A DNA stretch of 64,000 nt from Streptomyces smaragdinus (GTDB lineage: Bacteria; Actinomycetota; Actinomycetes; Streptomycetales; Streptomycetaceae). The stretch is taken from the NCBI RefSeq assembly GCF_009604385.1, contig NZ_WEGJ01000005.1, positions 186,001 to 250,000 of the forward strand. Direction: 5' to 3'. Position 1 is the stretch's first letter, and each line of letters starts with the position of its first letter. Made by a program: the position numbers and the translations under genes. The notes beneath the pieces were generated by a model. That model saw nothing but the letters and a program-made list of their open reading frames with translations. It had not been told where the DNA came from and did no database searches. Shown here in pieces: positions 7,524 through 16,483 of the stretch.

Positions 7524-8795
7524 TTACAGCCCCGGGTACAGCGGGTGCTTCTCCGCCAGCGCGGTGACCCGCGCCGCGAGCTCCGCCGTGCGGGCCTCGT
7601 CGAAGCCCGGCTTCAGCACCTCGGCGATGATGTCCGCGACCTCGCGGAAGTCGTCAGCCGTGAAGCCGCGCGTGGCCAGCGCCGGGGAGCCGATCCGCAG
7701 GCCCGAGGTGACCATCGGGGGCCGGGGGTCGTTCGGGACGGCGTTGCGGTTGACCGTGATGCCCACCGCGTGCAGCCGGTCCTCGGCCTGCTGGCCGTCC
7801 AGCTCGGAGTTGCGCAGGTCGACGAGGACCAGGTGGACGTCCGTACCGCCGGACAGGACGGACACGCCCGCCTCCGCCGCGTCCGGCCGCAGCAGCCGCT
7901 CCGCGATGATCTTCGCGCCCTCCAGGGTGCGCTGCTGGCGCTCCTTGAACTCCCCGGACGCGGCGACCTTGAACGACACCGCCTTCGCCGCGATCACATG
8001 CTCCAGCGGACCACCCTGCTGACCGGGGAAGACCGCCGAGTTGATCTTCTTGGCGAGCTCCTGCTTGGACAGGATCACGCCACCGCGCGGACCGCCCAGG
8101 GTCTTGTGCGTGGTGGTCGTCACGATGTCCGCGAACGGCACCGGGTTCGGGTGCAGCCCCGCCGCGACCAGCCCGGCGAAGTGCGCCATGTCGACCATGA
8201 GCAGCGCGCCGACCTCGTCCGCGATCCGCCGGAACTCCGCGAAGTCCAGCTGCCGCGGGTACGCCGACCAGCCCGCGATGATCAGCTGCGGCCGGTGCTC
8301 CTTGGCGAGGCGCTCGACCTCGGCCATGTCGACCCGCCCGCTCTCGGCGTCCACGTGGTACGCGGCCACGTCGTACAGCTTGCCGGAGAAGTTGATCTTC
8401 ATGCCGTGGGTCAGATGCCCGCCGTGCGCCAGATCCAGCCCCAGGATGGTGTCCCCGGGCTTGAGCACCGCGAACATCGCCGCGGCGTTCGCGGACGCGC
8501 CGGAGTGCGGCTGCACGTTCGCGGCCTCGGCGCCGAACAGCGCCTTGATCCGTTCCCGGGCGAGGTCCTCGACCACGTCGACGTACTCGCAGCCGCCGTA
8601 GTAGCGGCGGCCCGGGTAGCCCTCGGCGTACTTGTTCGTCAGCACCGAGCCCTGCGCCTCGAGGACCGCGACGGGCGCGAAGTTCTCGGAGGCGATCATC
8701 TCCAGGGTCGACTGCTGGCGCTTCAGCTCCGAGTCGACGGCCGCCGCGACGTCCGGGTCGACCTCGTGCAGGGAGCCGTTCAGAAGATTCGTCAT
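7524..8795 (-). CDS. glyA: Serine hydroxymethyltransferase
   Basis: 423 residues, normal for the family. This PLP enzyme interconverts serine and glycine with tetrahydrofolate. Visible motifs are [49 protein letters not shown] and the PLP-lysine motif [15 protein letters not shown]. It starts 8 nt after gcvH ends, with AGGA before the ATG, so it is cotranscribed with gcvT-gcvH and comes under the upstream glycine riboswitch. Confidence 0.97.
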   Translation of the reverse strand: MTNLLNGSLHEVDPDVAAAVDSELKRQQSTLEMIASENFAPVAVLEAQGSVLTNKYAEGYPGRRYYGGCEYVDVVEDLARERIKALFGAEAANVQPHSGASANAAAMFAVLKPGDTILGLDLAHGGHLTHGMKINFSGKLYDVAAYHVDAESGRVDMAEVERLAKEHRPQLIIAGWSAYPRQLDFAEFRRIADEVGALLMVDMAHFAGLVAAGLHPNPVPFADIVTTTTHKTLGGPRGGVILSKQELAKKINSAVFPGQQGGPLEHVIAAKAVSFKVAASGEFKERQQRTLEGAKIIAERLLRPDAAEAGVSVLSGGTDVHLVLVDLRNSELDGQQAEDRLHAVGITVNRNAVPNDPRPPMVTSGLRIGSPALATRGFTADDFREVADIIAEVLKPGFDEARTAELAARVTALAEKHPLYPGL

Positions 8796-8803
8796 CGTCG
8801 GTC

Positions 8804-9181
8804 CTAGCCCGCGGTGAACGCGGTGTACTCGTCGGCGGTCATCAGGTCCTGCGGCTCGCCGTCGATCCTGACCTTGAACAGCCAGCCGCCCTCGAAGGGC
8901 GCGCTGTTCACCAGGGCCGGGTCGGCGGCGACATCGTCGTTGATCGCGGTGACCTCACCGCTGACCGGGGCGTACAGGTCGCTCACGGACTTCGTGGACT
9001 CCAGCTCGCCGCAGGACTCGCCGGCGGTCACGGTGTCGCCGACCGCGGGCAGCTGGACGAAGACCACGTCACCGAGCGCGTCCGCGGCGTGCGCCGTGAT
9101 GCCGACGGTGGCCACGCCGTCCTCGGCGGGGGACAGCCACTCGTGTTCCTTGCTGTAGCGGTGCTGCGTGGGGTTGCTCAT
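8804..9181 (-). CDS. gcvH: Glycine cleavage system H protein
   Basis: 125 residues. It carries the lipoyl arm that shuttles the aminomethyl group between the P, T and L proteins. The motif [20 protein letters not shown] contains the lipoylated lysine, K64; YSKEHEWL opens the protein. AGGAG precedes the ATG. It lies between gcvT (55 nt upstream) and glyA (8 nt downstream). gcvP is not in this window. Confidence 0.97.
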   Translation of the reverse strand: MSNPTQHRYSKEHEWLSPAEDGVATVGITAHAADALGDVVFVQLPAVGDTVTAGESCGELESTKSVSDLYAPVSGEVTAINDDVAADPALVNSAPFEGGWLFKVRIDGEPQDLMTADEYTAFTAG

Positions 9182-9236
9182 GGGGTGATTCTCCTGGATG
9201 GGTGGATGTGCTGCGTGCCGGGAGGGTACGGGCGGG

Positions 9237-10367
9237 TCAGCGCTCGCGCTTGTAGAACGGCAGGGCCACGACCTGGTACGGCTCATGGGTGCCGCGGATG
9301 TCCACCGCGACGCCGGCGGTGCCCGGCGCGGCGTGCGCGGCGTCGACGTACGCCATCGCGATCGGCTTGCCCAGCGTGGGGGAGGGAGCGCCGGAGGTGA
9401 CCTGCCCGACGACGGCACCGCCGGCGACCACGTCGAACCCGGCGCGCGGCACCCGCCGCCCCTCGGCGACCAGCCCGACGAGCACCCGCGGCGGCGCCTG
9501 CCCGGCGCGCTCGGCGGCCTGCTCCAGGGCCTTGCGCCCGACGAAGTCACCCGGCTTGTCGAACTTGACGACCCGGCCCAGCCCGGCGTCGAACGGCGTC
9601 AGATCGGTGCTGAGCTCGTGCCCGTAGAGCGGCATACCCGCCTCCAGTCGCAGCGTGTCACGGCACGACAGACCGCACGGCACCAGGCCGTGGTCCTTGC
9701 CGGCCGCCGTGAGCGCCTCCCAGAGCGCCACCGCGTGCTCCGGGCGGACGAACAGCTCGAAGCCGTCCTCGCCCGTGTAGCCGGTCCGGGCGACGAGTGC
9801 CGGCACGCCCGCGACGGTACCGGGCAGACCCGCGTAGTACTTGAGTCCCGCCAGATCCGCGTCGGTGACGGAGGCCAGGATCGCCGGGGACGCCGGCCCC
9901 TGCACCGCGATCAGCGCGTACGCGTCCCGGTCGTCGCGTACCTCGGCGTCGAAGCCCGGGGCCCGCTCGGTCAGGGCGTCGAGCACGACCTGGGCGTTGG
10001 AGGCGTTGGCGACGACCATGAACTCCTGGTCGGCGAGCCGGTAGACGATCAGGTCGTCCAGGATGCCGCCGTCCTCGCGGCAGATCATGGTGTAGCGGGC
10101 GCGGCCGGGGCCCAGCACGGAGAGCCGGCCGACCAGGGCGTGGTCCAGGAGCTCACCGGCCTGCGGGCCAAAGACGGTGATCTCGCCCATGTGGGAGAGG
10201 TCGAAGAGGCCGGCGCGGGTGCGTACGGCGTTGTGCTCGTCGCGCTCGCTGCCGTAGCGCAGCGGCATGTCCCAGCCGGCGAAGTCGGTCATGGTCGCGC
10301 CGAGCGCGCGGTGCACGGCGTCGAGCGCCGTCAGACGGGGCCCTGCGGAGGATGCGGTATCGGTCAT
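9237..10367 (-). CDS. gcvT: Glycine cleavage system T protein (aminomethyltransferase)
   Basis: 376 residues. It transfers the methylene group from the aminomethyl-lipoyl H protein to tetrahydrofolate, releasing ammonia. Family signs are [40 protein letters not shown] near the C-terminal third and [24 protein letters not shown] 10367 has GGAG 7 nt upstream. It is the first gene of the operon and is directly preceded by the glycine riboswitch. Confidence 0.97.
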   Translation of the reverse strand: MTDTASSAGPRLTALDAVHRALGATMTDFAGWDMPLRYGSERDEHNAVRTRAGLFDLSHMGEITVFGPQAGELLDHALVGRLSVLGPGRARYTMICREDGGILDDLIVYRLADQEFMVVANASNAQVVLDALTERAPGFDAEVRDDRDAYALIAVQGPASPAILASVTDADLAGLKYYAGLPGTVAGVPALVARTGYTGEDGFELFVRPEHAVALWEALTAAGKDHGLVPCGLSCRDTLRLEAGMPLYGHELSTDLTPFDAGLGRVVKFDKPGDFVGRKALEQAAERAGQAPPRVLVGLVAEGRRVPRAGFDVVAGGAVVGQVTSGAPSPTLGKPIAMAYVDAAHAAPGTAGVAVDIRGTHEPYQVVALPFYKRER

Positions 10368-10404
10368 GGTCAGGCTCCAGGACAGACAGGGGTGGGCGGA
10401 TACA

Positions 10405-10607
10405 TCCTCCCCCTCTGTCATCGGTACCTGAGAGGTTCGCCACAGCCTCGGTCGAGGATGGCTTGCACCTTGGGTGGGGCACGGCGTCGCGTGCCCGCTT
10501 TTCAGAGCTGCCTCGCCCGCGCGGTACGGGGCCTGAGAGATTCCAGGGAGGGACTTGCTCCTTCGGCGCCCGGCGGCCGCACGGCGGTCCCGGGACTCTC
10601 CCGCGCG
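10405..10607 (-). ncRNA. Tandem glycine riboswitch upstream of gcvT
   Basis: Read on the minus strand, the region has the two-aptamer glycine riboswitch pattern: GCGGGAGAGTC, GCGCCGAAGGAGCAA and AATCTCTCAGGC in aptamer I, then a short linker, AGCTCTGAAAAGCGGGC, AAGGTGCAAGCC and ACCTCTCAGGTACCGATGACAGAG in aptamer II. It ends about 40 nt before the gcvT ATG. Glycine binding is known to switch glycine-cleavage operons on in other bacteria; here it should couple gcvT-gcvH-glyA, and possibly sdaA, to glycine excess. Confidence 0.93.
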
Positions 10608-10745
10608 GATTCGAGCGGCCGGTATGCAGTTGAGGGGGCTCATCATCGCATGCCCCGGAGCCCACCCGGGGCCGCATGCCTCCTTGTCCCGCGGACCGGG
10701 ACTTGCCAGGCTGCACGGTACGACCGAGCTGAGGGGGACGAGGAC

Positions 10746-11348
10746 GTGGAGCACACGCCGGCGGTGGTACGGGACGGCCGGGAGACACGGGAGAGGACGG
10801 CGCCCGATCCGCCGCCCCCGCTGGTGCTGAACTATCCGGCGGGGGACGTCGTGGTGATCTCCGGGCTGCCCGGCTCCGGCAAGTCCACGCTCATCCGGCG
10901 GGCCGTGCCGGACGGGGTGGGGCGGATCGATTCGCAGACGGTGCGTGACCGCTGGGACGCCGGTGTGGCGGGGCGGCTGCTGCCGTACGCCGCGTACCGG
11001 CCGCTGGTGCGCGTCGCCCACTATCTGGGGCTGCTCCGCGCCCTGCGGACGGGACGCAGCCTGGTGGTGCACGACTGCGGGGTGCTGCCCTGGGTGCGCG
11101 GCTGGATCGCGTGGTCGGTGCGGCGCGGGGGGCGCGGGATGCATCTGGTGGTCCTCGACGTCCCGCCGGGCACCGCCCTGGACGGCCAGGCGGCGCGCGG
11201 GCGCACGGTGTCGCGGTACGCCTTCGCCCGGCACCGGCGCGCGGTGGGGCGGCTGCTGGCCGCGGCGGCGGACGGCCGGACGCGCTTCCCGGTGACGGTG
11301 CTGGACCGGGGGGCGGCGGACCGGGTGCGCGCGGTGCGGTTCGAGTAG
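10746..11348 (+). CDS. P-loop AAA/kinase-like ATP-binding protein
   Basis: 200 residues. Walker A is VVVISGLPGSGKSTLIRRAV (residues about 35-54), followed by RIDSQTVRDRW and a kinase-like core with LVVHDCGVLPWVRGW and HLVVLDVPPG. This is the layout of small AAA_33-type nucleoside or zeta-toxin-like kinases, but the substrate cannot be told. GTG 10746 has GAGGGGG upstream. It is divergent from gcvT, and the riboswitch lies between. Confidence 0.75.
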   Translation: MEHTPAVVRDGRETRERTAPDPPPPLVLNYPAGDVVVISGLPGSGKSTLIRRAVPDGVGRIDSQTVRDRWDAGVAGRLLPYAAYRPLVRVAHYLGLLRALRTGRSLVVHDCGVLPWVRGWIAWSVRRGGRGMHLVVLDVPPGTALDGQAARGRTVSRYAFARHRRAVGRLLAAAADGRTRFPVTVLDRGAADRVRAVRFE

Positions 11349-11374
11349 CCCCGTGTCCTGTCGGTGCGCCGCGC

Positions 11375-11380
11375 TATCGT
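11375..11380 (+). promoter_or_regulatory. -10 box TATCGT, leaderless type, for the first SseB-domain gene
   Basis: TATCGT ends 6 nt before the GTG at 11387, the spacing expected for a leaderless transcript. Confidence 0.5.
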
Positions 11381-11386
11381 GCCCGG

Positions 11387-12145
11387 GTGAGTTACCCGGA
11401 TCAGCTTCCCGAACCGTCTTTCCCCGTGAACGAGCTGGAGGAGGTCCTCCAGGCCGCCCTGGGCACCCCCGGCGCGATGCCGCGGCTCGTGGAGGTGCTG
11501 GGGCGCAGCAGCCTGTGGGTGCCGCTGCCCGAGGGCGGCGGTCCGGACAGCCGGTCGCTGAGGCTGCCGACGACGGAGATCGGCGGGGCCCCGTACGTCC
11601 CGGTCTTCTCCTCCGCGGAGCAGTTCCGGACGGTCGTCGGCGCCCATATGTCGTTCACGGTCGCCCCCGCCCGCGAGTTCGCCCGCGGTCTGCCGCCGCA
11701 GCTGGGCCTGGCGGTGAACCCGGGCGGCGCGGTCGGTGTCCCGCTGCCGCCCGCCGCGGTGGCCGAGCTGGCCCGGGACCGCTCGGCGCAGTCGGGGGTG
11801 CCCGGGGCGCCCAGCGGGGGGCGGGTGCGGCTGTACGAGCCGGACTGGCAGGACGACCCGGTGGACTTCCTCACCGCGGCGCGCACGGAGTTCGGGCACA
11901 CGCCGGGCGTGCTGACCGCGCGCCGGGGACTGGCGAGCGTCGAGGCCGGGGCGCCGCAGCTGTTCGTCGGCATCGAGCTGTCCGACCCCGGCGCGCGGGA
12001 CGCGGCCCTGGCGGCGCTGGGGCGCGCGCTGGCGGCGCACCCGGTGCCGTGGGAGGTGCAGCTGGTGTTCCTCGACGCGGCGGACGACCCGGTCACCGAC
12101 TGGATGCGCGCCAAGGTCCGCCCGTTCTTCGCGCCAGCCGGCTGA
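11387..12145 (+). CDS. SseB-domain protein (enhanced serine sensitivity family), copy 1
   Basis: 252 residues. It has an N-terminal SseB domain (ELEEVLQAALGTPGAMPRLVEVLGRSSLWVPLP, PYVPVFSSAEQFRTV, FARGLPPQLGLAVNPGG, each short block typical) and a C-terminal SseB_C-like domain (PQLFVGIELSDPGARDAALAALGRAL, WEVQLVFLDAADDPVTDWMRAKVRPFFA). E. coli SseB raises serine sensitivity when overproduced; its biochemical role is not known. Its position near the serine/glycine operon is suggestive but not proof of a link. GTG 11387 matches a leaderless -10. Confidence 0.85.
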   Translation: MSYPDQLPEPSFPVNELEEVLQAALGTPGAMPRLVEVLGRSSLWVPLPEGGGPDSRSLRLPTTEIGGAPYVPVFSSAEQFRTVVGAHMSFTVAPAREFARGLPPQLGLAVNPGGAVGVPLPPAAVAELARDRSAQSGVPGAPSGGRVRLYEPDWQDDPVDFLTAARTEFGHTPGVLTARRGLASVEAGAPQLFVGIELSDPGARDAALAALGRALAAHPVPWEVQLVFLDAADDPVTDWMRAKVRPFFAPAG

Positions 12146-12199
12146 CGGCACGCCACGCGGTACGCACCGGCCGACCCCCGGGGCTTCAGCCGCACGCTC

Positions 12200-12205
12200 T
12201 AACCT
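12200..12205 (+). promoter_or_regulatory. Candidate -10 box TAACCT for the second SseB-domain gene
   Basis: TAACCT fits TAnnnT and predicts a transcript start near 12212, giving a leader of about 31 nt that contains the GGAGGGG ribosome site. Confidence 0.45.
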
Positions 12206-12242
12206 GGTTGGATGACCGCGGGCGCACACGCTGGAGGGGATT

Positions 12243-13046
12243 GTGAACGGGGGCGGACAGACAGGTCTCGGCCGACTGGTGGGCGATATGGCCCCGGGCC
12301 GCTACGAGGCGTACGAGCAGCTGCTCACCGCCCTGCACGACGGCCGGGTCTGGATGCTGCTCTGGCAGGGCCGGCCGGGTGCCCCCGACGCCCAGTACGG
12401 CGGCATGGAGGTGGCCGGCCTCGGCTACGCCCCCTGTGTCACCGGCGAGGCGGAGCTCGGGCGCAGCGGCTGGACGCGGGCGCACGAGGCGATCTCCGGC
12501 CGTGACATCGCCGCCGCCCTCTACCCCGACCGCTGGGGCCTGTGGCTCGACCCGCACGCTCCCGGCGGCGGCGTCGGTATCCCGTGGCTGGATCTGCGCC
12601 GTGTCGCCGGGGGTCTCACGTCCCTCCCGGCCGGCCCGCTGCGGATCTCCGAACCCTCCGTGGACGTCCAGCAGTTCTACGCCCTCCTCGGCCAGAACGC
12701 CCACCGCACCCCCGCCGTACGCACGCTGAGCCGCGCCTGGGTGCAGCCGGCGCTCGGCGAGCCGTATCTCGCCATCGGCCTCGACCTGTACGACACCGGT
12801 GACCAGTCGGTGACCTCCGCCCGCCGGATGATGCAGGACTCCGTCGCCGCCGTGCCCTCCGGGCTGCCGGTGTCCTCCGTCGCGCTCGCCGACGACTACG
12901 ACCCGGTGGCGATGTGGATGCGGGCGAACGCCCGTCCGTTCTTCGACCGCGGCGCCTTCGGCGGCGGTCCGGCCGCCCCGCCGTCGGGCTACGGCTACCC
13001 CCCGGCCCCGGGCTGGAACCCCGGCGCCGCCCCCGCGTCCTACTGA
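12243..13046 (+). CDS. SseB-domain protein, copy 2
   Basis: 267 residues, paralogous to the preceding gene. The C-terminal block LAIGLDLYDTGDQSVTSARRMMQDSVAAV, PVSSVALADDYDPVAMWMRANARPFFDRG mirrors the first protein's end; the N-terminal half (YEQLLTALHDGRVWMLLWQG) is the SseB fold. A low-complexity Gly/Pro/Tyr-rich tail follows from about residue 240. GTG 12243 has GGAGGGG at a good distance. It is 97 bp after copy 1 with its own likely promoter. Confidence 0.82.
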   Translation: MNGGGQTGLGRLVGDMAPGRYEAYEQLLTALHDGRVWMLLWQGRPGAPDAQYGGMEVAGLGYAPCVTGEAELGRSGWTRAHEAISGRDIAAALYPDRWGLWLDPHAPGGGVGIPWLDLRRVAGGLTSLPAGPLRISEPSVDVQQFYALLGQNAHRTPAVRTLSRAWVQPALGEPYLAIGLDLYDTGDQSVTSARRMMQDSVAAVPSGLPVSSVALADDYDPVAMWMRANARPFFDRGAFGGGPAAPPSGYGYPPAPGWNPGAAPASY

Positions 13047-13464
13047 GCCGCCCCACCGAGTCGCAGCCGATACCTACCGGTTGGTTTCACGCCCCGGCGG
13101 GCCGGGAAGCGTGCCGTACGGCTGCCGTCACATCCTGAGACTGATCCGTCCGATCCGCCCCGCTTCGCCGTGAGTTCGGCGGGTCGGAATGTCCGTCATG
13201 CATCCGCTCAGTCCCTACGAGTGTCCGTATAACGGAAACCGGCATCGCACATCACGGTTGCGCATCCATTCCCGGACAGGACTGGTGTGTGATCGCGAGC
13301 CCGATGAAGACTCCCGCACCAAGGGTTATCTGTTTCCGGGCGCGACACCTACTCGACAGAGACTGCGCACCACAGCACCACCTGCACCAGTGATGACGAC
13401 CAGCCGTACCCATACGGCAGGTACCGGGCCGGTCACCTCCGGCCGAGAGGGGTTCCCCACCACC
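13047..13464 (+). other. 418-bp non-coding gap before the opp operon
   Basis: No convincing gene on either strand. It holds a weak 5-bp hairpin (CGCCG/CGGCG, 13166-13181) that may end the SseB transcript, and presumably the promoter of the opp operon, but no clear -35/-10 pair could be picked. An ATG at about 13392 is in frame with the permease and could be an upstream start. Confidence 0.4.
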
Positions 13465-14463
13465 ATGACGGCACCTTTGCACGACACCAGCGCGGCGGAA
13501 ACCGCAGCCGTCGATGTGGCTGCCGACGTCCCGGCAGCGGCGATCGAGGGCCGGTCGCCCTGGCGGATCGCCTGGACCCGGCTGAAGCGCGACAAGGTCG
13601 CGCTCGCCGGCGGCGTCATCGTCGTCTTCCTGGTCCTCGTCGCGGTCTTCGCCCCCCTCATCGTCGACGCGTTCGGACATCCGCCCGACGAGTTCCACGA
13701 GGACCAGATAGACCCGCTGTTCGGCACCCCGGTCAAGGACTGGGGCGGTATCACCAAGGACTTCCTCTTCGGCGTCGAGCCGATCAACGGCCGCGACATC
13801 TTCAGCCGGATCGTCTACGGCGCGCGGGTCTCGCTGCTGGTGGCGTTCCTCGCCGCGGTGTTCGCCGTCATCCTCGGCACCCTCTTCGGGATCGTCGCCG
13901 GCTTCTTCGGCGGCTGGGTCGACGCGATCATCAGCCGCACGATGGACATGCTGCTGGCGTTCCCCCAGCTGCTCTTCACCATCGCGCTCGTCTCCGTCGT
14001 CCCGAACGAGATCTGGGGCTTCGAGGGAACGGCCGTCCGCATGGCGGTACTCGTCGTCGTCATCGGCTTCTTCGGCTGGCCCTACGTGGCGCGCATCGTG
14101 CGCGGCCAGACCCTCTCGCTGCGCGAACGCGAGTACGTGGAGGCCGCCACCAGCCTGGGCGCCGGCCGCGGGTACATCCTCTTCCGCGAGCTGCTGCCCA
14201 ACCTGATCGCGCCGATCACCGTCTACACGACGCTGATGATCCCGACGAACATCCTCACCGAGGCCGCGCTCAGCTTCCTGGGCGTCGGGGTGAAGGCGCC
14301 GACCTCCTCGTGGGGCCAGATGCTGTCGAAGGCCATCACCACGTACGAGACCGATCCGATGTTCATGATCATTCCTGGTATGGCCATCTTCATCACGGTG
14401 CTGGCCTTCAACCTCTTCGGCGACGGCGTGCGTGACGCGCTCGACCCGAAGGGCTCCCGGTGA
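13465..14463 (+). CDS. Peptide ABC transporter permease, OppC/DppC type
   Basis: 332 residues from ATG 13465. The N-terminal cytoplasmic segment SPWRIAWTRLKRDKVALAGG is typical of the OppC N domain (OppC_N). A first membrane helix (VIVVFLVLVAVFAPLIV) and then the BPD_transp_1 helices follow. The EAA loop is EYVEAATSLGAGRGYILFRELLPNL, and SFLGVGVKAPTSSWGQML is the OppC hallmark. It forms the membrane channel with the OppB-like protein. The upstream frame stays open to 13189, but the protein then gains unconserved sequence. It is unusual in being first in the operon, before the binding protein. Confidence 0.9.
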   Translation: MTAPLHDTSAAETAAVDVAADVPAAAIEGRSPWRIAWTRLKRDKVALAGGVIVVFLVLVAVFAPLIVDAFGHPPDEFHEDQIDPLFGTPVKDWGGITKDFLFGVEPINGRDIFSRIVYGARVSLLVAFLAAVFAVILGTLFGIVAGFFGGWVDAIISRTMDMLLAFPQLLFTIALVSVVPNEIWGFEGTAVRMAVLVVVIGFFGWPYVARIVRGQTLSLREREYVEAATSLGAGRGYILFRELLPNLIAPITVYTTLMIPTNILTEAALSFLGVGVKAPTSSWGQMLSKAITTYETDPMFMIIPGMAIFITVLAFNLFGDGVRDALDPKGSR

Positions 14464-14582
14464 GCCCTGCAGTTCCACCCGTTTCACACGCACCAACGTT
14501 CCGGACAGGCAGGTGGCCCGGAGCGCAGGCAAAACAGGCGGCCCGCTCCCGGGTTCGCGTCTACCACGGAGGTTGCGACATC

Positions 14583-16376
14583 GTGACAACCCATCGCTCA
14601 GGAAGGCGCCGCAAGGCAGCCGCGTCGGCCGTCATAGTCGCGGCGCTGCTCTCGACCGCAGCATGCGGTGGTGGCGACGACAGCTCGGACGACTCGGGCA
14701 AGAAGAACTCGGCCAACGGCAAGATCGAGTTCAACGGCGCCGTCGGCAAGGTTCTCAACGCCTCGACGAAGAAGGGCGGCGAGCTGAAGTTCATCGGCTC
14801 GCAGGACTTCGACTTCCTCGACCCGCAGCGCGGCTACTACGGCTTCATGTGGGACTTCGCCCGCTACTACACCCGCCAGCTGGTCACCCCCAAGCCGGTG
14901 CCCGGCAAGGAGAGCACCGAGCTCGTCCCGGACATGGCGACCGCGCGGGCCGAGGTCTCCGCGGACGGCAAGACGTACAAGTACACGCTGAAGGACGGCG
15001 TGAAGTGGGAGGACGGCAAGCCCGTCACCTCCAAGGACGTCAAGTACGGCATCGAGCGCATCTGGGCGCAGGACGTCCTCTCCGGCGGTCCGGTCTACCT
15101 GATGCAGGTCCTCGACCCCGACGGCAAGTACAAGGGTCCCTACAAGGACACCGCGCCGGACAAGCTGGGCCTGAAGGCGATCGAGACGCCCGACGACAAG
15201 ACCATCATCTTCAAGCTCCCGAAGCCGAACGCGGACTTCGAGCAGATGCTGGCGATGCCGTCGGCCACCCCGGTGCGCCAGGACAAGGACACCAAGGAGA
15301 AGTACACCCTCAAGCCGTTCTCCAACGGCCCGTACAAGGTGGACAGCTACACGCCCACCAAGGGTGCCCAGCTGTCCCGCAACCCCAACTGGGACGCGGC
15401 CACCGACGACGTGCGCAAGGCGCTGCCGGACACCATCTCCGTCACGCTGACCACCAACGCCGACGACATGGACAAGCGCCTGATCGCCGGTGAGTACGAC
15501 GTCGACCTGAACGCGACCGGCATCGGCCAGGCCGCCCGCGCCGAGGCGCTGAACCCGAAGAACCGGGCCAACGTCGACAACCCGCAGACCGGCTTCATCC
15601 GGTACGCGGTCATGCCGACCGACGTCAAGCCGTTCGACAACATCGACTGCCGCAAGGCCGTGGTGGTCGGCGCCGACCACAAGTCGCTGCAGACCGCCCG
15701 GGGCGGCCCGCAGGCCGGCGGCGACATCGCCACCAACATGCTGCCGCCCGCGATCGGCGGCGCGGACCCGGCGTACGACCCGTACGAGTTCAACAAGAAC
15801 CCGAACGGTGACGTGGCCAAGGCCAAGGAGTACCTGAAGTCCTGCGGCAAGCCCAACGGCTTCAAGACCACCATCGCGGTCCGCAACAACAAGCCGCTCG
15901 AGGTCGCCACGGCCGAGTCCCTCCAGGCCTCGCTGAAGAAGATCGGCATCGACGCCCAGATCGACCAGTACGACGGCGCCCAGACCTCCGGCATCATCGG
16001 CGCTCCCGCCAACGTCCGGAAGAAGAACTACGGCATCATCATCATGGGCTGGGGCGCGGACTTCCCGACCGGGCAGGGCTTCTCCCAGCCGCTGGTCGAC
16101 GGCCGCTTCATCCTGGACTCCGGCAACAACAACTTCTCGATGACGGACGACCCCGCCATCAACAAGCTCTTCGACGACGCGATCGCCGCGAAGACGCCCG
16201 AGGAGGCCTCCGGCTTCTACAAGCAGATGAACGAGAAGGTCTCGGACTCCGCGGTCTATCTGCCCTTTACCCAGGAGAAGAACCTGATCTGGCGCTCCTC
16301 GCGGCTGACCAACGTCTACACGGCCGACTCCTACAACGGCCGCTACGACTACGCCTCCCTGGGCGTTGTGAAGTAA
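14583..16376 (+). CDS. Peptide ABC transporter substrate-binding lipoprotein, OppA type
   Basis: 597 residues from GTG 14583 with GGAGG upstream. The start has a basic n-region (THRSGRRRKAA), a hydrophobic core and the lipobox LSTAAC followed by GGG, so it is anchored by lipid on the outer face of the membrane. The family 5 solute-binding fold follows (YKYTLKDGVKWEDGKPVTSKDVKYGIER, FSNGPYKVDSYTP, VYLPFTQEKNLIWRSSRLTNVY). It captures oligopeptides for the permease pair. A strong hairpin follows it. Confidence 0.92.
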   Translation: MTTHRSGRRRKAAASAVIVAALLSTAACGGGDDSSDDSGKKNSANGKIEFNGAVGKVLNASTKKGGELKFIGSQDFDFLDPQRGYYGFMWDFARYYTRQLVTPKPVPGKESTELVPDMATARAEVSADGKTYKYTLKDGVKWEDGKPVTSKDVKYGIERIWAQDVLSGGPVYLMQVLDPDGKYKGPYKDTAPDKLGLKAIETPDDKTIIFKLPKPNADFEQMLAMPSATPVRQDKDTKEKYTLKPFSNGPYKVDSYTPTKGAQLSRNPNWDAATDDVRKALPDTISVTLTTNADDMDKRLIAGEYDVDLNATGIGQAARAEALNPKNRANVDNPQTGFIRYAVMPTDVKPFDNIDCRKAVVVGADHKSLQTARGGPQAGGDIATNMLPPAIGGADPAYDPYEFNKNPNGDVAKAKEYLKSCGKPNGFKTTIAVRNNKPLEVATAESLQASLKKIGIDAQIDQYDGAQTSGIIGAPANVRKKNYGIIIMGWGADFPTGQGFSQPLVDGRFILDSGNNNFSMTDDPAINKLFDDAIAAKTPEEASGFYKQMNEKVSDSAVYLPFTQEKNLIWRSSRLTNVYTADSYNGRYDYASLGVVK

Positions 16377-16439
16377 ACCCGTACGCCCCACGGCGCCACC
16401 CGCCGCCAGGCACGAAGGGCAGGTGATGGCCGCGTGCGA

Positions 16440-16466
16440 CGGCCCGGGGATGAACTCCCCGGGCCG
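16440..16466 (+). other. Perfect 10-bp GC hairpin between oppA-like and oppB-like genes
   Basis: CGGCCCGGGG pairs with CCCCGGGCCG around a 7-nt loop, 17 nt before the next start codon. There is no T-run. Such hairpins often protect binding-protein mRNA or partly terminate transcription to give excess binding protein; that role is inferred. Confidence 0.5.
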
Positions 16467-16483
16467 CCGCCGGGCCGACTGCA

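Noticed and set aside
9198..10745. Long plus-strand frame leading into the P-loop protein
   Set aside because: It is antisense to gcvT and the riboswitch; only the part from GTG 10746 has a family signature and a ribosome site.
13189..13464. N-terminal extension of the OppC-like permease
   Set aside because: Frame open but composition is non-conserved and the normal OppC start is at 13465.
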